Notes: generated from the letters alone by a model not told the origin. A stretch of 64,000 nucleotides of DNA from Halocaridina rubra (GCA_037179515.1 JAXCGZ010009480.1:62001-126000), one strand, 5' to 3'. Numbered from the stretch's first letter, positions 47,269 through 62,271 are shown. A program made the numbers and translations.

Positions 47269-47973
47269 AGTACTAGAATATTCTTAACACATCTCCTATA
47301 ATAGGTTACCATACCCAAAAAGGATTGTACATCACTGACAGACTTTGGAGGGGGTGCTTCCAAAATAGTTTCAAGTTTCTTGGGTGATGGAATAATTTCA
47401 TCACCAGAAACGGCATAGCCTAAATACTCAAGAGAATCAGTATTCAAAACAGTTTTCTTTTTATTTATAGCTACATTGTGCTTTTGGAATTCCCTAAAAA
47501 GTCTGCCTAGTCTTTCATCACGCTCTTTTGTGCTTGTCGTCCAACAAGAATATCATCTGAAAAGACTACAACACCATCAATATTCATCAAAATCTGAGAA
47601 ATAAATCTTTGAAAGATAGATGGTGATGATGCCAGACCAAAATAAAGTTTTTTATATTTAAATAGACCTTTATGAGTATATATTACAAGAAGCTTTTGGT
47701 ATTTATTACACGAAGCTTTTGGCTTTCATCATCAACTGGTAATTGCAAGTATGCATTTTCAAGATCAATTTTAGAAAACAGTTTTCTCTTGCCAACTACT
47801 GATAAACTTTCAACTACCCTTGGAAGTGGATATTTATCACAAACAATGTATTGATTCAACTCTTTAAAATCTCCACAAATCCTCATAGATTTCTTATCTG
47901 CTTTTAATACTGGAACAACGGGAGCCGCCCAATCACTAAAACTTACTAGCTCTATAATGTCAACAGAAACCAA
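47244..47973 (-). pseudogene. G2 reverse transcriptase
   Basis: Pieces 47973-47683 and 47447-47244, with a broken middle. Motifs: FSDWAAPVVPVLKADKKSMR, ICGDFKELNQ, KLFSKIDLENAYLQLP (first Asp), GLASSPSIFQRFISQILMN, VVVFSDDILVG (Asp pair present, usual Tyr-x replaced by Phe-Ser), LEYLGYAVSGDEI and FLGMVTYYRRCVKN. A 23-base tandem duplication at 47680-47725 (ATTACAAGAAGCTTTTGG twice with one change) shifts the frame. Confidence 0.82.
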
Positions 47974-48165
47974 TTTATCTAAGTAATCTCTACTAATTTC
48001 TTATAATGAAATGGTACTTTTCTAGCTTTCTGACATTTGGTAGTGCATTACCTTTAAGATTAACCTTAGCCACTATGCTCGTAATTCGTAATTTTGAATC
48101 AGCTGAAAATTTATCTAGCTGAGCTCTAGCATCCAATACACTGTTTATTTTTATTTTTATTTTAT

Positions 48166-48486
48166 TCATTTACTTTTTTTGTAATCAGCAACACCTGTCA
48201 AAGCAATTTCAATCTTAGACATTAAATCACTACTACACAAGTTTGAGTTATAATTGTCAACAACATATAATCCACGTCTTATACTGAAATAATTATAAAC
48301 AACATTCACATAAACTTTACCCATAACATTAACATTACTGTTTCCATAAGCTTTTAATTCTTTATTACAATTCTGCATAGGTAAACCCAAGCATTGAAGC
48401 CACTTGCAACCTAAAGTAGAATCTCCAGCACCACTATCAACTACATATAGAATTTCTTTACAGTGGGTTTTATTTTCTACACTCAA
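48166..48486 (-). pseudogene. G2 protease
   Basis: Frame with EILYVVDSGAGDSTLGCKWL, the aspartyl protease active site (DSGA), followed by VNVMGKVYVNV and LYVVDNYNSNLCSSDLM, which fits the retropepsin fold up to the second conserved block. It cleaves the Gag-Pol polyprotein in intact relatives. Confidence 0.75.
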
Positions 48487-48699
48487 ATCCTGTTTTCTAT
48501 CCCTACTGGAGCAGATTAATTTAAACTTAATAACTGATTACAATCACTATCTTCCTCTAGTAGGGTGTTTTCAAAAACTGCATTAGCTTTTTTCCTTACC
48601 CTTTCCGTTTTTTTATGACAAAGTGGTATGGCTGGTTTTTTCCGTCACCATGCTTTTGGTTCTCGGAACTCTGAGAATACTTATAACCCTGGGATATTT

Positions 48700-49424
48700 C
48701 CTTATTAAAATGACAAACTTTTTTCAAGTGTCCGTTTTGTTACAAACTGAACAAGAAAGACGAGATGAGCGACAATCCTCACTATGGTGAGGGTAACCAC
48801 AATGTCGGCAACTTGCCTTTTTTCTACCATTAGGGGTAGGAGGAGACCTAGGCCTATTTGAATTAATATTCAAGCCATTCACTTGAGTAGGAAGTTTTTC
48901 ACCATAAATTTTTTTTCTTCAAAATTTAATATTCTGTCCAATGTGGCAGAAGAAGTCATAGCTTGCAAGTTTAGATTTTCTGCTGGTAAATTAGAAAACA
49001 TACTTCTGATTCAATAGTCATATGCGATTGATCGCGAACCTTAGCATCAAACTGATTGCAAAATTACAGTCTTTGGCAAGTGCTTTGAGATCAGCATTAA
49101 GATTACACAGATTTTCAACAGGTTTCTTTTTTCTTTGTTGAAATTGAATTAAGCTTCTGTGTGATAAGAAGGCTTGACAATAAAATGACCTTCCAAAACC
49201 TCTACTAAATCAGAAAAATTCTTTAGATGAGGCATATCTGGGGCACATAGACTAGCTAGAGTGCTATATACTTCACCTCCTAGAGGAACAAGTGAGCAAT
49301 TTTTCCTTTTAGCACTTTCAGTTATACCACTGTGGGCAAAGTGTGCCTCAAGAATGGACATCCACACATCAAAGTTTATTAGTTTTGGATTAAAAGGCTC
49401 AATTTTTGCATTGATGCTAGCCAT
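48700..49424 (-). pseudogene. G2 Gag with zinc knuckles
   Basis: The ATG at 49424 gives MASINAKIEPFNPKLINFDV then WMSILEAHFAHSGI, the N-terminal Gag domain. Stops break the frame from 49149 downwards. Near 48830-48740 the Cys/His clusters CRHCGYPHHSEDC and CSVCNKT represent the nucleic-acid-binding region. The 5' leader 49425-49696 carries repeats of a TAGCCTAGCC motif. In a minus-strand sense TGGTGACGAGC directly after the LTR (about 49690) is a likely primer-binding region. Confidence 0.72.
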
Positions 49425-49696
49425 GGTTAGCCTAGCCTAGGTAACAGATGAAGTATTTTTCAAAAACAACAAAAGCCAATCTTCATTTCCTTAATCCACA
49501 TAGACTTACTAGGCTAAGAGGATCAATAGGCAGCATAGGATAGTCTATCAAAAACTTGCCGCTTTCAGTCCTACCGATAGCCTAGCCTAGCATAGGCTTT
49601 AGAAATCTCACTTATCTCTGGAATATCGGCAGTGATAATGGGTCAAAAACAGCTCCAAAGCATTGAGATTCAATCCAAACAGCTCGTCACCAAAAA

Positions 49697-50060
49697 TATT
49701 GGGTCCTAAGTCTTGTAATTTTAAGCTCTGGGTAAAATAAAATATATAACAAAACTTGAGCTTTATTCTTGAAGCTGGTATAAACAAAAAAGCCACTCAT
49801 CCCGACATCAACAAAAGACGATTAAAGTATTAGTACCTGAATATTACAATAAGAGAATTAAACTTTATTTAATAGGATTAAAAGCTATGAACCTTTATAA
49901 TGTATACTTATTTTGTTTATTTAGTAGATCATAGAGAATAAATGGAAACAAGCATAAACCAATTAATATTACAAATAAATGCAAACAAATAGGAAATAAA
50001 TACTAATAAGACAGCAATAAGAATAAATAATAAGAAACAATAATAAGTAATTATACCTCA
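49697..50060 (-). repeat. G2 5' LTR (right)
   Basis: About 360 bp. Shares TATTGGGTCCTAAGTC, CTTTATTCTTGAA, AAAAAAGCCACTCATCCC and AGAGAATTAAACT with the left LTR. Confidence 0.7.
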
Positions 50061-50136
50061 ACTCTCACAACAACTATCAAACTGCATTTCATTCCATAAG
50101 ATTTTCTTACATTTATTTCTTTCAGTCACAAACCCT

Positions 50137-52105
50137 ATGCATAAAATGAGTAGTGCAAGTAAGAAAAAATTTTGTCAGTATTCAGAGGAATATTTAAAAT
50201 TTTATTTAATACCCACTATTCATGAAGAACAGTCATCACTCTACCTCTTATGCCAACAATGCTTGATTAACGAATCAATGGAACAAGGTAGTCTTGAGGC
50301 ACATTTGAAGGCGACACACAGTGTGTAAGTAAATTCAGATTTCAGTTACATAAGTCTTTTAAGTTTGAAAAAAGATCAACGATAAAGTCTCTGTTCACTG
50401 AACAAACTGTTACTGTCAGTCAAACTCTTGAGGCTAGATATGAAATTTCTTTACTCATTGATAAGTCTGGATGAAATCATACTGTAGGGGAGGATTTAAT
50501 TAAACCTTCAATATCTGGAAAAAGATAACAAAAATGTAAAAGCCATGCCACTGATTAACAATACTTTTAGCAAATGAATAGATGAAATGAGTGAAGATAT
50601 TGAAATACAACTTACTGAAAAGCTGAAATCAAGTAAATTCTCCGTACAAATGGATGAAGCAATTCTGAGACAGAGTGAGGCCTCATTGCCTACCTATGTA
50701 AGATATATTGATAAAGGTGAATTTGCTGAAGAATTGTTATTCTGCAAATCACTGATATATATTATAAGCTAATAAAATTACTTAGATGTCAATAATAAAT
50801 CAATGCAGATGGTGCTCCTGTTATGATGGGCAAGAAAAATGGTTGCTTAAAATTGATGAAAAATGAGAATCCAGAAATGCTTCTTGTGCATCATTATTCA
50901 TAGAGAGAATTTAATGTACAAAAATATTTCTCCTGTTCTTAATGAGGTAATAAAATCAGTTATAACATGTATCAATGCTATTAAAGCTAATGCCAAATGT
51001 GATCGTCTTTTCAAGCAATTTTGAGAAGATAAATATGCAGACCATGTGAGACTTACTTCACACTGATGTAAAGAGGCCCTCAAAGGGGAATTGCATGAAA
51101 AGATTCAAGGAATATTTGATGTTCTTGGTGACTTTAGGTGATATGCCTGAAATGAAGCACCTGGTAACCATTGATGGTAGAGCATTTGTGAGTTATTTAT
51201 CATATATTTTTTTAAAACTGAATATGCTGAATATACAAACTCAAGGAACAATGCTATCAAAGCTAATGCCAAATGTGATCGTCTTTTCAAGCAATTTTGA
51301 GAAGATAAATATGCAGACCATGTGAGACCTACTTCACACTGAGGTAAGGTTCAAAGGGGAATTGCATGAAAAGATTCAAGGAATTATTTGATGTTCTTGG
51401 TGACTTTAGGTGACATGCCTGAAATGTAGCACCTGGAAACCCTTGATGGTAGAGAATTTGTGAGTTATTTATCATATATCTTTGAAAAACTGAATATGCT
51501 GAATAAACAAACTCAAGGAACAAATAAAACTTTTGTTGATGTAAAGGTGTAGATATTTGGCTTCATAACATTTATAGTTATGTCAAAAACATATTTCTGA
51601 CAAAAAATTTAGACCTGTTTCATTGGCTGAAAAAATATGAGGTGACTGATGCTGCTGTACATGTCATTGTGGATCATCTGAACTATTGGCCTCAGACTTG
51701 AAAGAAAGATTTTCTGATCTAAAAGAAATTGATTTTCCAACATAGGTGTTGCAGCCAGTGCTGGTAGATGTATCTGATATTCGATGCAGTACCAAGAAGA
51801 AGCCTCGGAAATGCAAAAGATGAGTTAGTTGGTACTTCATTCATTATAAAAGGAGCAATGGTATGGTTTTGTGTTGAGATAGAAACTAAATACCTAAGTT
51901 TGCAAGAAAACTGTTGTTACCATTCCCCTCTTCATAATTAGCTGAATGTGGCTTTAGTGCTGTAAACTATTTGCAACTGAAGAAAAGAAATCGACTGCAT
52001 ATCACTAAACGAGGAGACATCTTGAAACTGAAACTGAGTAAATTGGTGCCTAATATAAAATATCTCGGCAGCACGCATGAAGTACATGGTTTCACTAACT
52101 TTAGT
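50137..52105 (+). pseudogene. hAT transposase (BED zinc finger, ZBED5/SCAND3-like), decayed
   Basis: Piece 50137-50328 is the N-terminal BED finger: FCQYSEEYLKFYLIPT, the Cys pair LLCQQC and His pair HLKATH. Piece 50587-50772 has MSEDIEIQLTEKLKSSKFS followed by QMDEAILRQ with the first catalytic Asp. NADGAPVMMGKKNG (second catalytic Asp) follows at about 50804. The C-terminal dimerisation block reads AECGFSAVNYLQLKKRNRLH near 51945-52000. Numerous stops and the internal duplication make it non-functional. These transposases cut and paste DNA; relatives are also domesticated in vertebrates, but nothing here suggests domestication. Confidence 0.78.
50974..51523 (+). repeat. Tandem duplication, period 276 bp, inside the hAT remnant
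   Basis: Unit 1 starts AATGCTATTAAAGCTAATGC at 50974; unit 2 starts AATGCTATCAAAGCTAATGC at 51250. Both contain GTGATCGTCTTTTCAAGC and GGGGAATTGCATGAAAAG. The copies have diverged by scattered substitutions and small indels. Confidence 0.88.
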
Positions 52106-52533
52106 CTACTTATCTTGAGGTGAGCTCAAATTGTATTTTGTAGTAGATAGGTACCCTTATTTTGTTTCATGGTAATTAAAGAGATCAAAGTATTACAGAA
52201 AAAGCTTCCATTCAAATTATTTTATATATTTGCATTTAAGTTCTTTATTATATGTTTTGATACTTCATTTGTTGTATTTTATATCAATTCATATTATCAT
52301 TTCTTTTATTCATTTTTTTTTTCATTCCTTCCTCAGAACTGCAACTGTTCTTTCGTTCCTTTATTTTTCTCTTTCATGGATGCCATGTTGTTTGGAAGCT
52401 TGTTTAGATCAAAGCTTTCTCCACGTGAGTAGGAGTTCACTTTTTGAATAATAAGAATTATATGTCACAGGGGGGATCAGGATTTTAAAGATGCTTAGGT
52501 GGGGCATGGACAAAAAAGGATTGGGAACCACTG

Positions 52534-53190
52534 CTCTAGAGTGACCAAGGTTGTATCAAACAAAAGAAGAAAACTGGACTTTGGTTGTTATTCAAGGTTT
52601 GTCAATAAACAAAACACGCCATTTCTTTGCTATTTGCATGGATATGTAAAGTATAATAACTTCTAGAAAATTTGATTATTTACTTTTTCTTACTGCAATT
52701 ACAATTGTGTTTTCTACATTGTTCTGGTCTAACCTGCCTCAAGGTTTTGTTCTCTTACATGTAGAAAATAATTTGAAAACAAAATTATAAATAATCTTAC
52801 AGGTCAATCTGTTCAAGCTTGTTCAGGTAAAGCTATCCAAACATTTACAACTCAATATGTTCATAAACTGATGTCTGTTTGATAAATAGTCTCCAACCAT
52901 CACCTAGTTTTTATACCTCGGAATGTGGAAATCAAAAAGAGAGTTCTGTCACCATGCTTGAAAATGTAAAAATTATGCAATATATGACTATATTAAATCT
53001 AGATCTAAGAAAACATCTCCACTATTCATATCAAATATTACTTTCCAGTCAAACCGATACGGAAATGTGTTTCCAGCAGATGTCAAGGAACAATAGCAAA
53101 CAAAATTGAATACAGTAGTAAATACACAAATAAAAAAAATATAATTGAAGACCTTTCAAAATTATCTTCCACTCTTATCTCTTTAGGTCA
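52534..53190 (-). other. Flank and probable 3' untranslated region of the host gene
   Basis: No supported coding region. On the minus strand it lies downstream of the host gene stop. I find no clear AATAAA on that strand; a TATAAA variant near 52910 is the best candidate for polyadenylation. Confidence 0.4.
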
Positions 53191-53262
53191 TCATTCCTCT
53201 TCAGATTCTTCAGAGTTGAGAAGGACAATCTTGTCTCGAGACTGCAAGTCAGTGATAACATT
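53191..53262 (-). CDS. Host membrane protein, coding exon 4 (last)
   Basis: The acceptor TTTCCTTGCAG precedes 53262. The exon encodes 23 residues, NVITDLQSRDKIVLL then NSEESEEE, and the stop TGA at 53191-53193. This is the acidic cytoplasmic C-terminus. Phase 0, in frame with exon 3. Confidence 0.7.
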   Translation of the reverse strand, partial: NVITDLQSRDKIVLLNSEESEEE

Positions 53263-53751
53263 CTGCAAGGAAAGGCAATTGATGTAAAACTCCGATGAAT
53301 AATTAATTATCATTGAAAGCATTTGTAAGAAACCATTCAAGTGCAGTGTTACTAAAAAAAATCTTATGGTTGCGAGGCTATAACAAAATATGAGTCAAAT
53401 GATGAATCTTAATTTATAGATTATATCTTTAATGCACACATTTCAATGAACCAGTCAAGTTTACAATAATTAAAGGTCTTAAAACCTTTTCTAAGGCAAA
53501 ATTACTTCAATTTTATATAAAGGTCAGAATCCCCCTTGCATGGGAGGTTGAATGAATCAGAACAAAAGTTTGCTTAATTCTTCATTTGTATAAACCCTAC
53601 TCATCTGTTCACCACAAGAAAGACAGAGAGAACTAAAATGGAAGATGTAGAATATTCAACTCACCAGGATAGAACCCACCCATCCACCCCCCCCAAAAAA
53701 AAAAAATATAATGATACAAAAATACTCCTGCTTTGCATTACTCAGCATTAC
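53263..53751 (-). other. Intron 3 of the host gene
   Basis: 489 bp between exons 3 and 4, GT-AG. Contains a C run and A run near 53686-53706. Nothing else seen. Confidence 0.7.
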
Positions 53752-53895
53752 CTGTATGTTAATACGACGTCTTCTGGCAGAGACTCTCGAATAGATGAGC
53801 CATACAACAGCAACTACTACAGTAGTTCCTGCAACTGCAACAACTGCAGCTAAAATGGCCAATGTCACCTTGTCTTTAGTATATATAACATCACT
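53752..53895 (-). CDS. Host membrane protein, coding exon 3 (second membrane segment)
   Basis: Acceptor (polypyrimidine)CAACAG before 53895 and donor GTAATG after 53752. 48 codons in phase 0: a short SDVIYTKDK lead, the hydrophobic segment VTLAILAAVVAVAGTT followed by VVVAVVWLIY (residues about 296-321 of the protein), then SRVSARRRRINIQ. The Arg cluster right after the segment predicts a cytosolic C-terminus. Confidence 0.8.
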
Positions 53896-54134
53896 CTGTT
53901 GAAAAAAAAAAGCAAATTATTCTGTTTGTTAATAATACTGTTCTTATATAGGAAGGAGTATATATTTCTTTCTTGTTTGCTAAAGGAACCTACTAAAAGG
54001 GATATCCCTTATGATAAATGAGAAAGAAGTTAACTACTGCATTCTATGCGCATCGCAAAAGGCAGGTAAAATGGATATGCAATTTAATTCTCCCCATAAA
54101 CAGGGATAAGATGAAATTAACACAAAATTCTTAC
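53896..54134 (-). other. Intron 2 of the host gene
   Basis: 239 bp, GT-AG, phase 0. No inserted element seen. Confidence 0.7.
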
Positions 54135-54242
54135 AATCCAAGAGTCATTGTCACTAGAATTGGGTTTCACATTTTCTTCTTTTCCATAGATGTCGCTGAG
54201 AAGTTGCTCTAAATCTATGTCATCTTCGGTTTTACTAGTAAT
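54135..54242 (-). CDS. Host membrane protein, coding exon 2
   Basis: Acceptor CTCTCTGACAG before 54242 and donor GTAAGAAT after 54135. 36 codons, phase 0 at both ends: ITSKTEDDIDLEQLL then SDIYGKEENVKPNSSDNDSW. Acidic, with N-x-S/T sequons at residues 278 and 282, consistent with an extracellular stretch before the second membrane segment. Confidence 0.78.
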
Positions 54243-55241
<999 letters not shown>

Positions 55242-55991
55242 CTTGGTCTGGGTATCTATATATTGGTTAGCAGATCCATCGCCGTTATCAGCATATTTAT
55301 CAAGGTTTTCAGAATCTGCATCTTGTTTGTTTTCTTCCTGTGTTCCTTCTGCCAGTGGTTCACGATCTTCATTTACTCCTTCCACAAGACCTGGTTCCGA
55401 AGGAGGTGGTGTCACTATTTTAGCAATAGTAGCAGCCACGTAGTCAGTTCCCCTACCTGCCATATCCTCAACATATCCACTGACGTCTTCAGTTACAGAC
55501 TGGACAGGTTGTTTGGAGGTTAAAATAGCTCTTATGGTTGTATTAACATTGGCTACAGCAGGCGCACGTGGCACCGTGGGTTGCTCGGTCGTTTGGACAA
55601 CAACAATGGGTTCTTTCATTTGTGGATACAAGAAGTCATAGTCTTCATCATTGTAATAATCATTAACAGAAATTTTTTCTGTGGTATCCTGGGCTTCACC
55701 ACCATCCAGATGAATAATTAAATTGAGATCACTGTCGTTATCATTTGACAATCGGTCTGGATTACCTGTAGGAGGTAATTTGCTAGATGTAGAGCTTTTA
55801 ATAATAAGAGGTAAAGTAGCAGCTAAAGTTAGGCCAGTGACTATAACAATAGTTGTTATAATCGCTGTTAATTGGCAATCTCGGCGACTGTGAGGGTTGT
55901 AAGGTGATCTGGAAGTTGTAAATGTTGAGGGCGGAACTGAACTCTCATCTTGAGGGACGCTGGAATATGTTACTGACTCTGCGCGTAACAT
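55242..55991 (-). CDS. Host membrane protein, coding exon 1
   Basis: The ATG at 55991 gives MLRAESVTYSSVPQDESS; 250 codons end at CAGACCAAG with donor GTAAGAGT at 55241, immediately followed by a (CT)n run in the intron. With exons 2-4 the protein is 357 residues: a cytosolic N-terminus (1-40), membrane segment 41-64 (LTAIITTIVIVTGLTLAATL), an acidic Thr/Pro-rich ectodomain (65-295) with a sequon at 150 and a DYYNDEDYDFLY stretch (111-122) suited to tyrosine sulfation, a second membrane segment (296-321) and a short tail. No signal peptide. I do not recognise the family. Non-coding upstream exons may exist. It is the only convincing host gene in the window. Confidence 0.78.
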
Positions 55992-58315
<2,324 letters not shown>

Positions 58316-58404
58316 GATTACCTAATTGTAATTACATAATTGTGTTTACGGGAAAGAGCCCAAAGCTCGTATCTTCCCGTCTCCTCATCGCTTCCATTTT
58401 ATAC

Positions 58405-61226
58405 TTAGTGATACTTATCATACCTGTCCTTAAAACTATGGATTGAGATAGCATTAACTACCTCCTCGCTTAGCCAATTCCAATTATCAACTACTCTTAC
58501 ACTGAAAAAGTATTTCCTTACATCCTGCAAAGAAGTTTTCTTACGAAGCTTCAAACTATCACCTCTAGTTCTAGAGCCAGCCATATCAAAATATCGATCC
58601 CTATCCACTCTATCATAACCATGAAGGAATTTAAAGACTGTCACCATATCCCCCCTCACTCTTCTAGCTTCGAGTGATGGTAAGTCTAATTCCCTCAGCC
58701 TCTCATCATAACTGAGATTGCGTATTTCTGGCACCAGTTTCGTGGCATGTCTTTGAACTTTTTCAAGCTTAGCTATGTGCATTTTCAAGTGCGGATTCCA
58801 AAAGGGGGCTGCATATTCCAGTTTTGGCCTCACATAGGTTACATAAATATTTCTGAACATTTCCTTGTCCATGTGCCTGAAGGCTACACTTACATTTGAT
58901 AATAATGCATATGCTGCCCTTACTATGCCATTTATATGTATTTCTGGAGACAAATCTGCCAGTATGTTTACTCCTAGATCTCTCTCATTTTCTGTCTCTT
59001 GAAGTTGTACTCCAGCCACCGAGTAGTCAAGCTTGGGCCTTCTTGCACTTGTACCCATTCTCATTACCTTACATTTTGAAGTATTGAATTTCATTAGCCA
59101 CCTTTCTGACCACCCATGCAGATTATTTAGATCCTCCTGAAGTTCTCTACCATTGTTCTCGTTTTTTACTTTCTTCACAATCTTTGCATCATCTGCAAAC
59201 ATATTCATGAATGAATTTACAGACTCTGGTAGGTCATTTACATATACAAGGAACAAAAGTGGACCTAAAACTGAACCGTGTGGAACTCAACTACTAACTC
59301 TTCTCCATTCAGACACTGGGTGTCTTACTCTAACCCTCTGTTCCCTTCCTTCTAAGTAAATTTTTATCCATTCCAAAACATTTCCACCTATTCTAGCCAT
59401 TACTTGCAGCTTCCTAATAAGTCTCCCATGTGGAACAGTGTCAAACGCTTTCTGGAAGTCTAGGAATATGCAATCTGCCCAGCCCTCTCTTTCCTGTAAG
59501 ATTTGGCTTACCTCATCATAAAATTCTAATAAGTTTGTTACTGTTGATCTACCTTCTCTGAAGCCATGTTGCCTCACTGACAAAAAGTTGAAGGATTCCA
59601 AGTGAAGAGAGATATGTTTCCTTAGTAGTTTCTCCATAACTTTGCAAACTATGCTGGTCAAGGAAACTGGTCTATAGTTCAGAGCCGTATCCCTCCTTCC
59701 CTTTTTGAAGATAGGTATCACATTTGCTTGTTTCCAGCATCTTGGAATCTCCAATGACTCCAGTGACTCCTTAAATATGATACTTAGTGCCACTGATATT
59801 GTGTTTGCGCATTTTTTAAGCACATGAGGGGATATGTCATCGGGACCTGTAGCTTTATGAACATCTAAATCCATCAGCGCTTTGCATACCTCTGTGGCTG
59901 TAAGGTTGATGTTCTCTAATACCGGCCCTTGAGCTTCTATCACTGCAATCTGAGGGGGTGGGGTATTTTCTACTGTAAATACTGACTGAAACTCCTTGTT
60001 CAATTCTTTGCAGATCTCTTCATCCGTCTCAGTGATGCTTCCATCCGCTCTCTTTAGCCTTAAAACCTGTTCTTTACCTTCAGTTTTCCTCTGATAAAGC
60101 TGTGGAAAAGCTTGGGATTTTCCTTAGCCTTCCTGGTGATGTCCCTCTCATAATCTCTCTCTGCCTCTCTCCTTTAACTTAGGTAGTCATTTCTTGCTCT
60201 TTTGTAGGTTTGCCAGGCATTTATGTTTTTTCTCCTCCTATGCCTTTTCCAGCATTTGTCTCTCCACTCCTTAGCTCTTTTACACCCATTATCGAACCAT
60301 TTCTCTCTGGCATGAATTACACCTACTTTGGTGACAGGTATGCAGCAATCTACTATCTTCCCATATTTCTCACAAAAGATGTCATACATTTCTTGTACAG
60401 ATTTGTTGTAAAATAAGGTTCTCCAGTCAATAACTGCAAAAAGCTCATTCATTTTGAGGTAATCTCCTTTCGGATAGTTCCTCCCCATGTCCTCAGTGCC
60501 TCTACTCTCAGGAAGAATATCTTCAATGATATACTCCATCAACAACACACAGTGGTCACTCTTTCCAATTGGTGGTTCATACTCAATTTTTTCAATATCC
60601 AACACATTATCTGTGAACACTAGATCAAGTAGTGATGGCTCATCCCCACCCCTGGCCCTTGTTGGTTCCATTACATGTTGGTGTAGGAAATTCCCTTGTA
60701 CGCAATCTAGGAATCTTGCCCCGAATGAGTCCTCACCACTGTGTGGGTCAAGATTTATCCAATCTATCTCTTTATGATTAAAGTCTCCCATAATCAAAAT
60801 CCTACATTTTTTTTCCCGTGCCATGTTAACAACTGAGTTTATGACTTCAATAGTACCTATATGACTTTCCTCATAAACTTCAAGCGTATTTTGGTTCCTT
60901 GGTGGGTTGCATACAACAGTTATTATAATGCTCTCTTACCCAGTATTTATGCGAGCAACAAGAAATTCCTTGAACTCACTTTCTATAGCCAAGTTTATTT
61001 CTTCAACTTGAATCCTTTCACTTATGAGCAGTGCTATCCCTCCACCAGTCCTCTCAGATCTTTCAACCCTTAGTATTCTGAAACCCTTAGGAAAAACTGT
61101 GACACTGTTTATGTCCTCACTCAACTTAGTCTCTGTAATTGCTACTATATCTGCCTTACTGTTGTGAATCCTATCTTTTAATTCTACTGCCTTACCAGCT
61201 AATCCATCAGCATTTGTGTATAACAA
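58405..61226 (-). pseudogene. ORF2 endonuclease-RT of family B copy B8
   Basis: Endonuclease: LLYTNADGLAGKAVELKDRI, ADIVAITETKL (catalytic Glu), ILIMGDFNHKEIDW, GKSDHCVLL. Linker: KRARNDYLS. RT: VHKATGPDDISPHVLKKC, LNYRPVSLTSIVC, QHGFREGRSTVTN, FLDFQKAFDTVPHG and FADDAKIVKK (both Asp). Thumb and C-terminal domain with YVRPKLEYAAPFWNPH end in VVDNWNWLSEEVVNAIS. Interruptions are TAA after RINTG, TAA after NDYLS where other copies have Lys, a one-base loss in the KVK segment and TGA after RVSS in the SGVPQG motif. The start overlaps the end of ORF1 closely, as in family A. Confidence 0.87.
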
Positions 61227-61228
61227 TC

Positions 61229-62262
61229 TTAATGAGGCCCCATCCCCTGATCTTCTGTCATTATCTTCTTTATCTCCCCTTTGTCTGGAAGAACTCTGTA
61301 ATGAAAATTTTTCTTCTCTTCTTCATTTCTTTCATCATTTAACCTTCTTGCCTCTTGCAACAAGTTTTTGATCTTTCCCATCTCTTCCTGTGTTCTGTAT
61401 TGTCTAATGAGCACTTCTTTGAATTCTTGAAGGTCTTTTAGACTTTTTTTTCTCAACAATATTTCCCTACATGTTTCCCCTCTCTCAAAGGTTACTTTTG
61501 TTGGTCTCAGCTTTCCTTCCCTCGAATATTTACCTAGTTGGTGTATGTTTACAATATCCTCAGGACCACATACTACTCCAAGCTTTCTTATCAGGTCTAC
61601 AACGTTAGCTTTATTTTCTTCAAGTCTCCCCTGCCATGTTGGTTCCTGGGACTCGCTTATGCCTGATATTACCACTGTCTTCTCCTTATCAAGTGCCTGT
61701 CTGATGAGTGGGTTTGCCCTTTCCATCACAACGTCTCTCATTTTTTCGATTACTGTCTCTTTATAGTCAACTGTTTGTATGTTTTCCAGTGCCACCACAT
61801 TTACAACCTCTTTTACTGCCACATTCCCCTTTAGTGCATCAGCAAAGGAAGTTTTCATGGCATCATTTTCCATATTCAGCTCCTGGAACTCTTTTCTGAA
61901 CTGTTCAATGTTTTCCTTAATCTGGACATTCCAAGCAGCAATCTCGTCTCTCTCAGAAGAGAGCAGTGAACTAACATCTAATTCCTTTAGGTTGTCATTC
62001 AGCTGTTTGTTTTGATCTTCTTGTTTAGAAAGTCTAGATTCTAGTTGACTCTTTTCCCCTTCCAGCTTTTTTATTCTTTTTTCTAGTTCCTTTCTCTCCT
62101 GCCCTTGTGCTTTATTTGCTTCCTCCAAAGATCTTATTTGCTCTCTGAGTGTTTCATTCTCTTTCATTTCTCCATCCATATTCTGAATTTTATCATCAAG
62201 GCTTATAACCATTTCCTCTATATTCTTGATTTTCTGTTTGAGTCGCCTGATGGCTACCCCTG
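61229..62262 (-). CDS. ORF1 of family B copy B8 (coiled coil plus RRM-like), 5'-truncated
   Basis: The frame is open from the (GT)n junction at 62262 to the stop at 61229-61231; the first ATG is at 62212 (327 codons). Residues 1-130 form a long heptad coiled coil (e.g. RSLEEANKAQGQERKELEKR). The second half has TVVISGISESQEPTWQGRLE, a GPEDIVNIHQLGKY block and LRPTKVTFERGETCREIL, the RRM-like and basic C-terminal layout of LINE ORF1 chaperones, ending ARRLNDERNEEEKKNFHYRV. It binds element RNA as a trimer in related systems. No lesion is seen. The natural start is lost with the 5' truncation. Confidence 0.8.
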
Positions 62263-62271
62263 TGTGTGTGT

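Larger units (their letters stand above)
45073..50060 (-). mobile_element. Gypsy-type LTR retrotransposon G2, old
   Basis: Minus-strand element with LTR-like repeats at 45073-45298 and about 49697-50060 and the internal order gag, zinc knuckle, protease, RT, RNase H, integrase. Over the first 180 bases the two LTRs differ at roughly one position in seven, and the left one lacks about 120 bases, so the insertion is old. Reading frames are broken in many places. No chromodomain. A target duplication could not be identified. Confidence 0.82.
50090..52533 (+). mobile_element. hAT element remnant with SCAND3/ZBED-like transposase
   Basis: Contains broken transposase sequence and the right end GGGAACCACTG (terminal repeat CAGTGGTTCCCAA on the other strand), followed by CTCTAGAG, an 8-bp sequence of the hAT target type. 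The left terminal repeat is absent; G2 LTR sequence lies there instead. A 276-bp tandem duplication is inside. Confidence 0.75.
58316..62262 (-). mobile_element. Family B copy B8, nearly full length
   Basis: The most complete family B copy: most of ORF1 (62262-61229), ORF2 with endonuclease, RT and C-terminus (61226-58405), the conserved 3' hairpin and the ATTAGGTAAT-type tail. The 5' end is truncated within ORF1 at the (GT)n tract. ORF2 carries stops at about 60933, 60172 and 59285 and a one-base deletion near 60075. It defines the order used to interpret the other copies. Confidence 0.88.

Noticed and set aside
45837..48486. Domesticated retroviral gene
   Set aside because: The region has many stops and shifts, catalytic losses and both LTRs, so it is an ordinary decayed Gypsy element.
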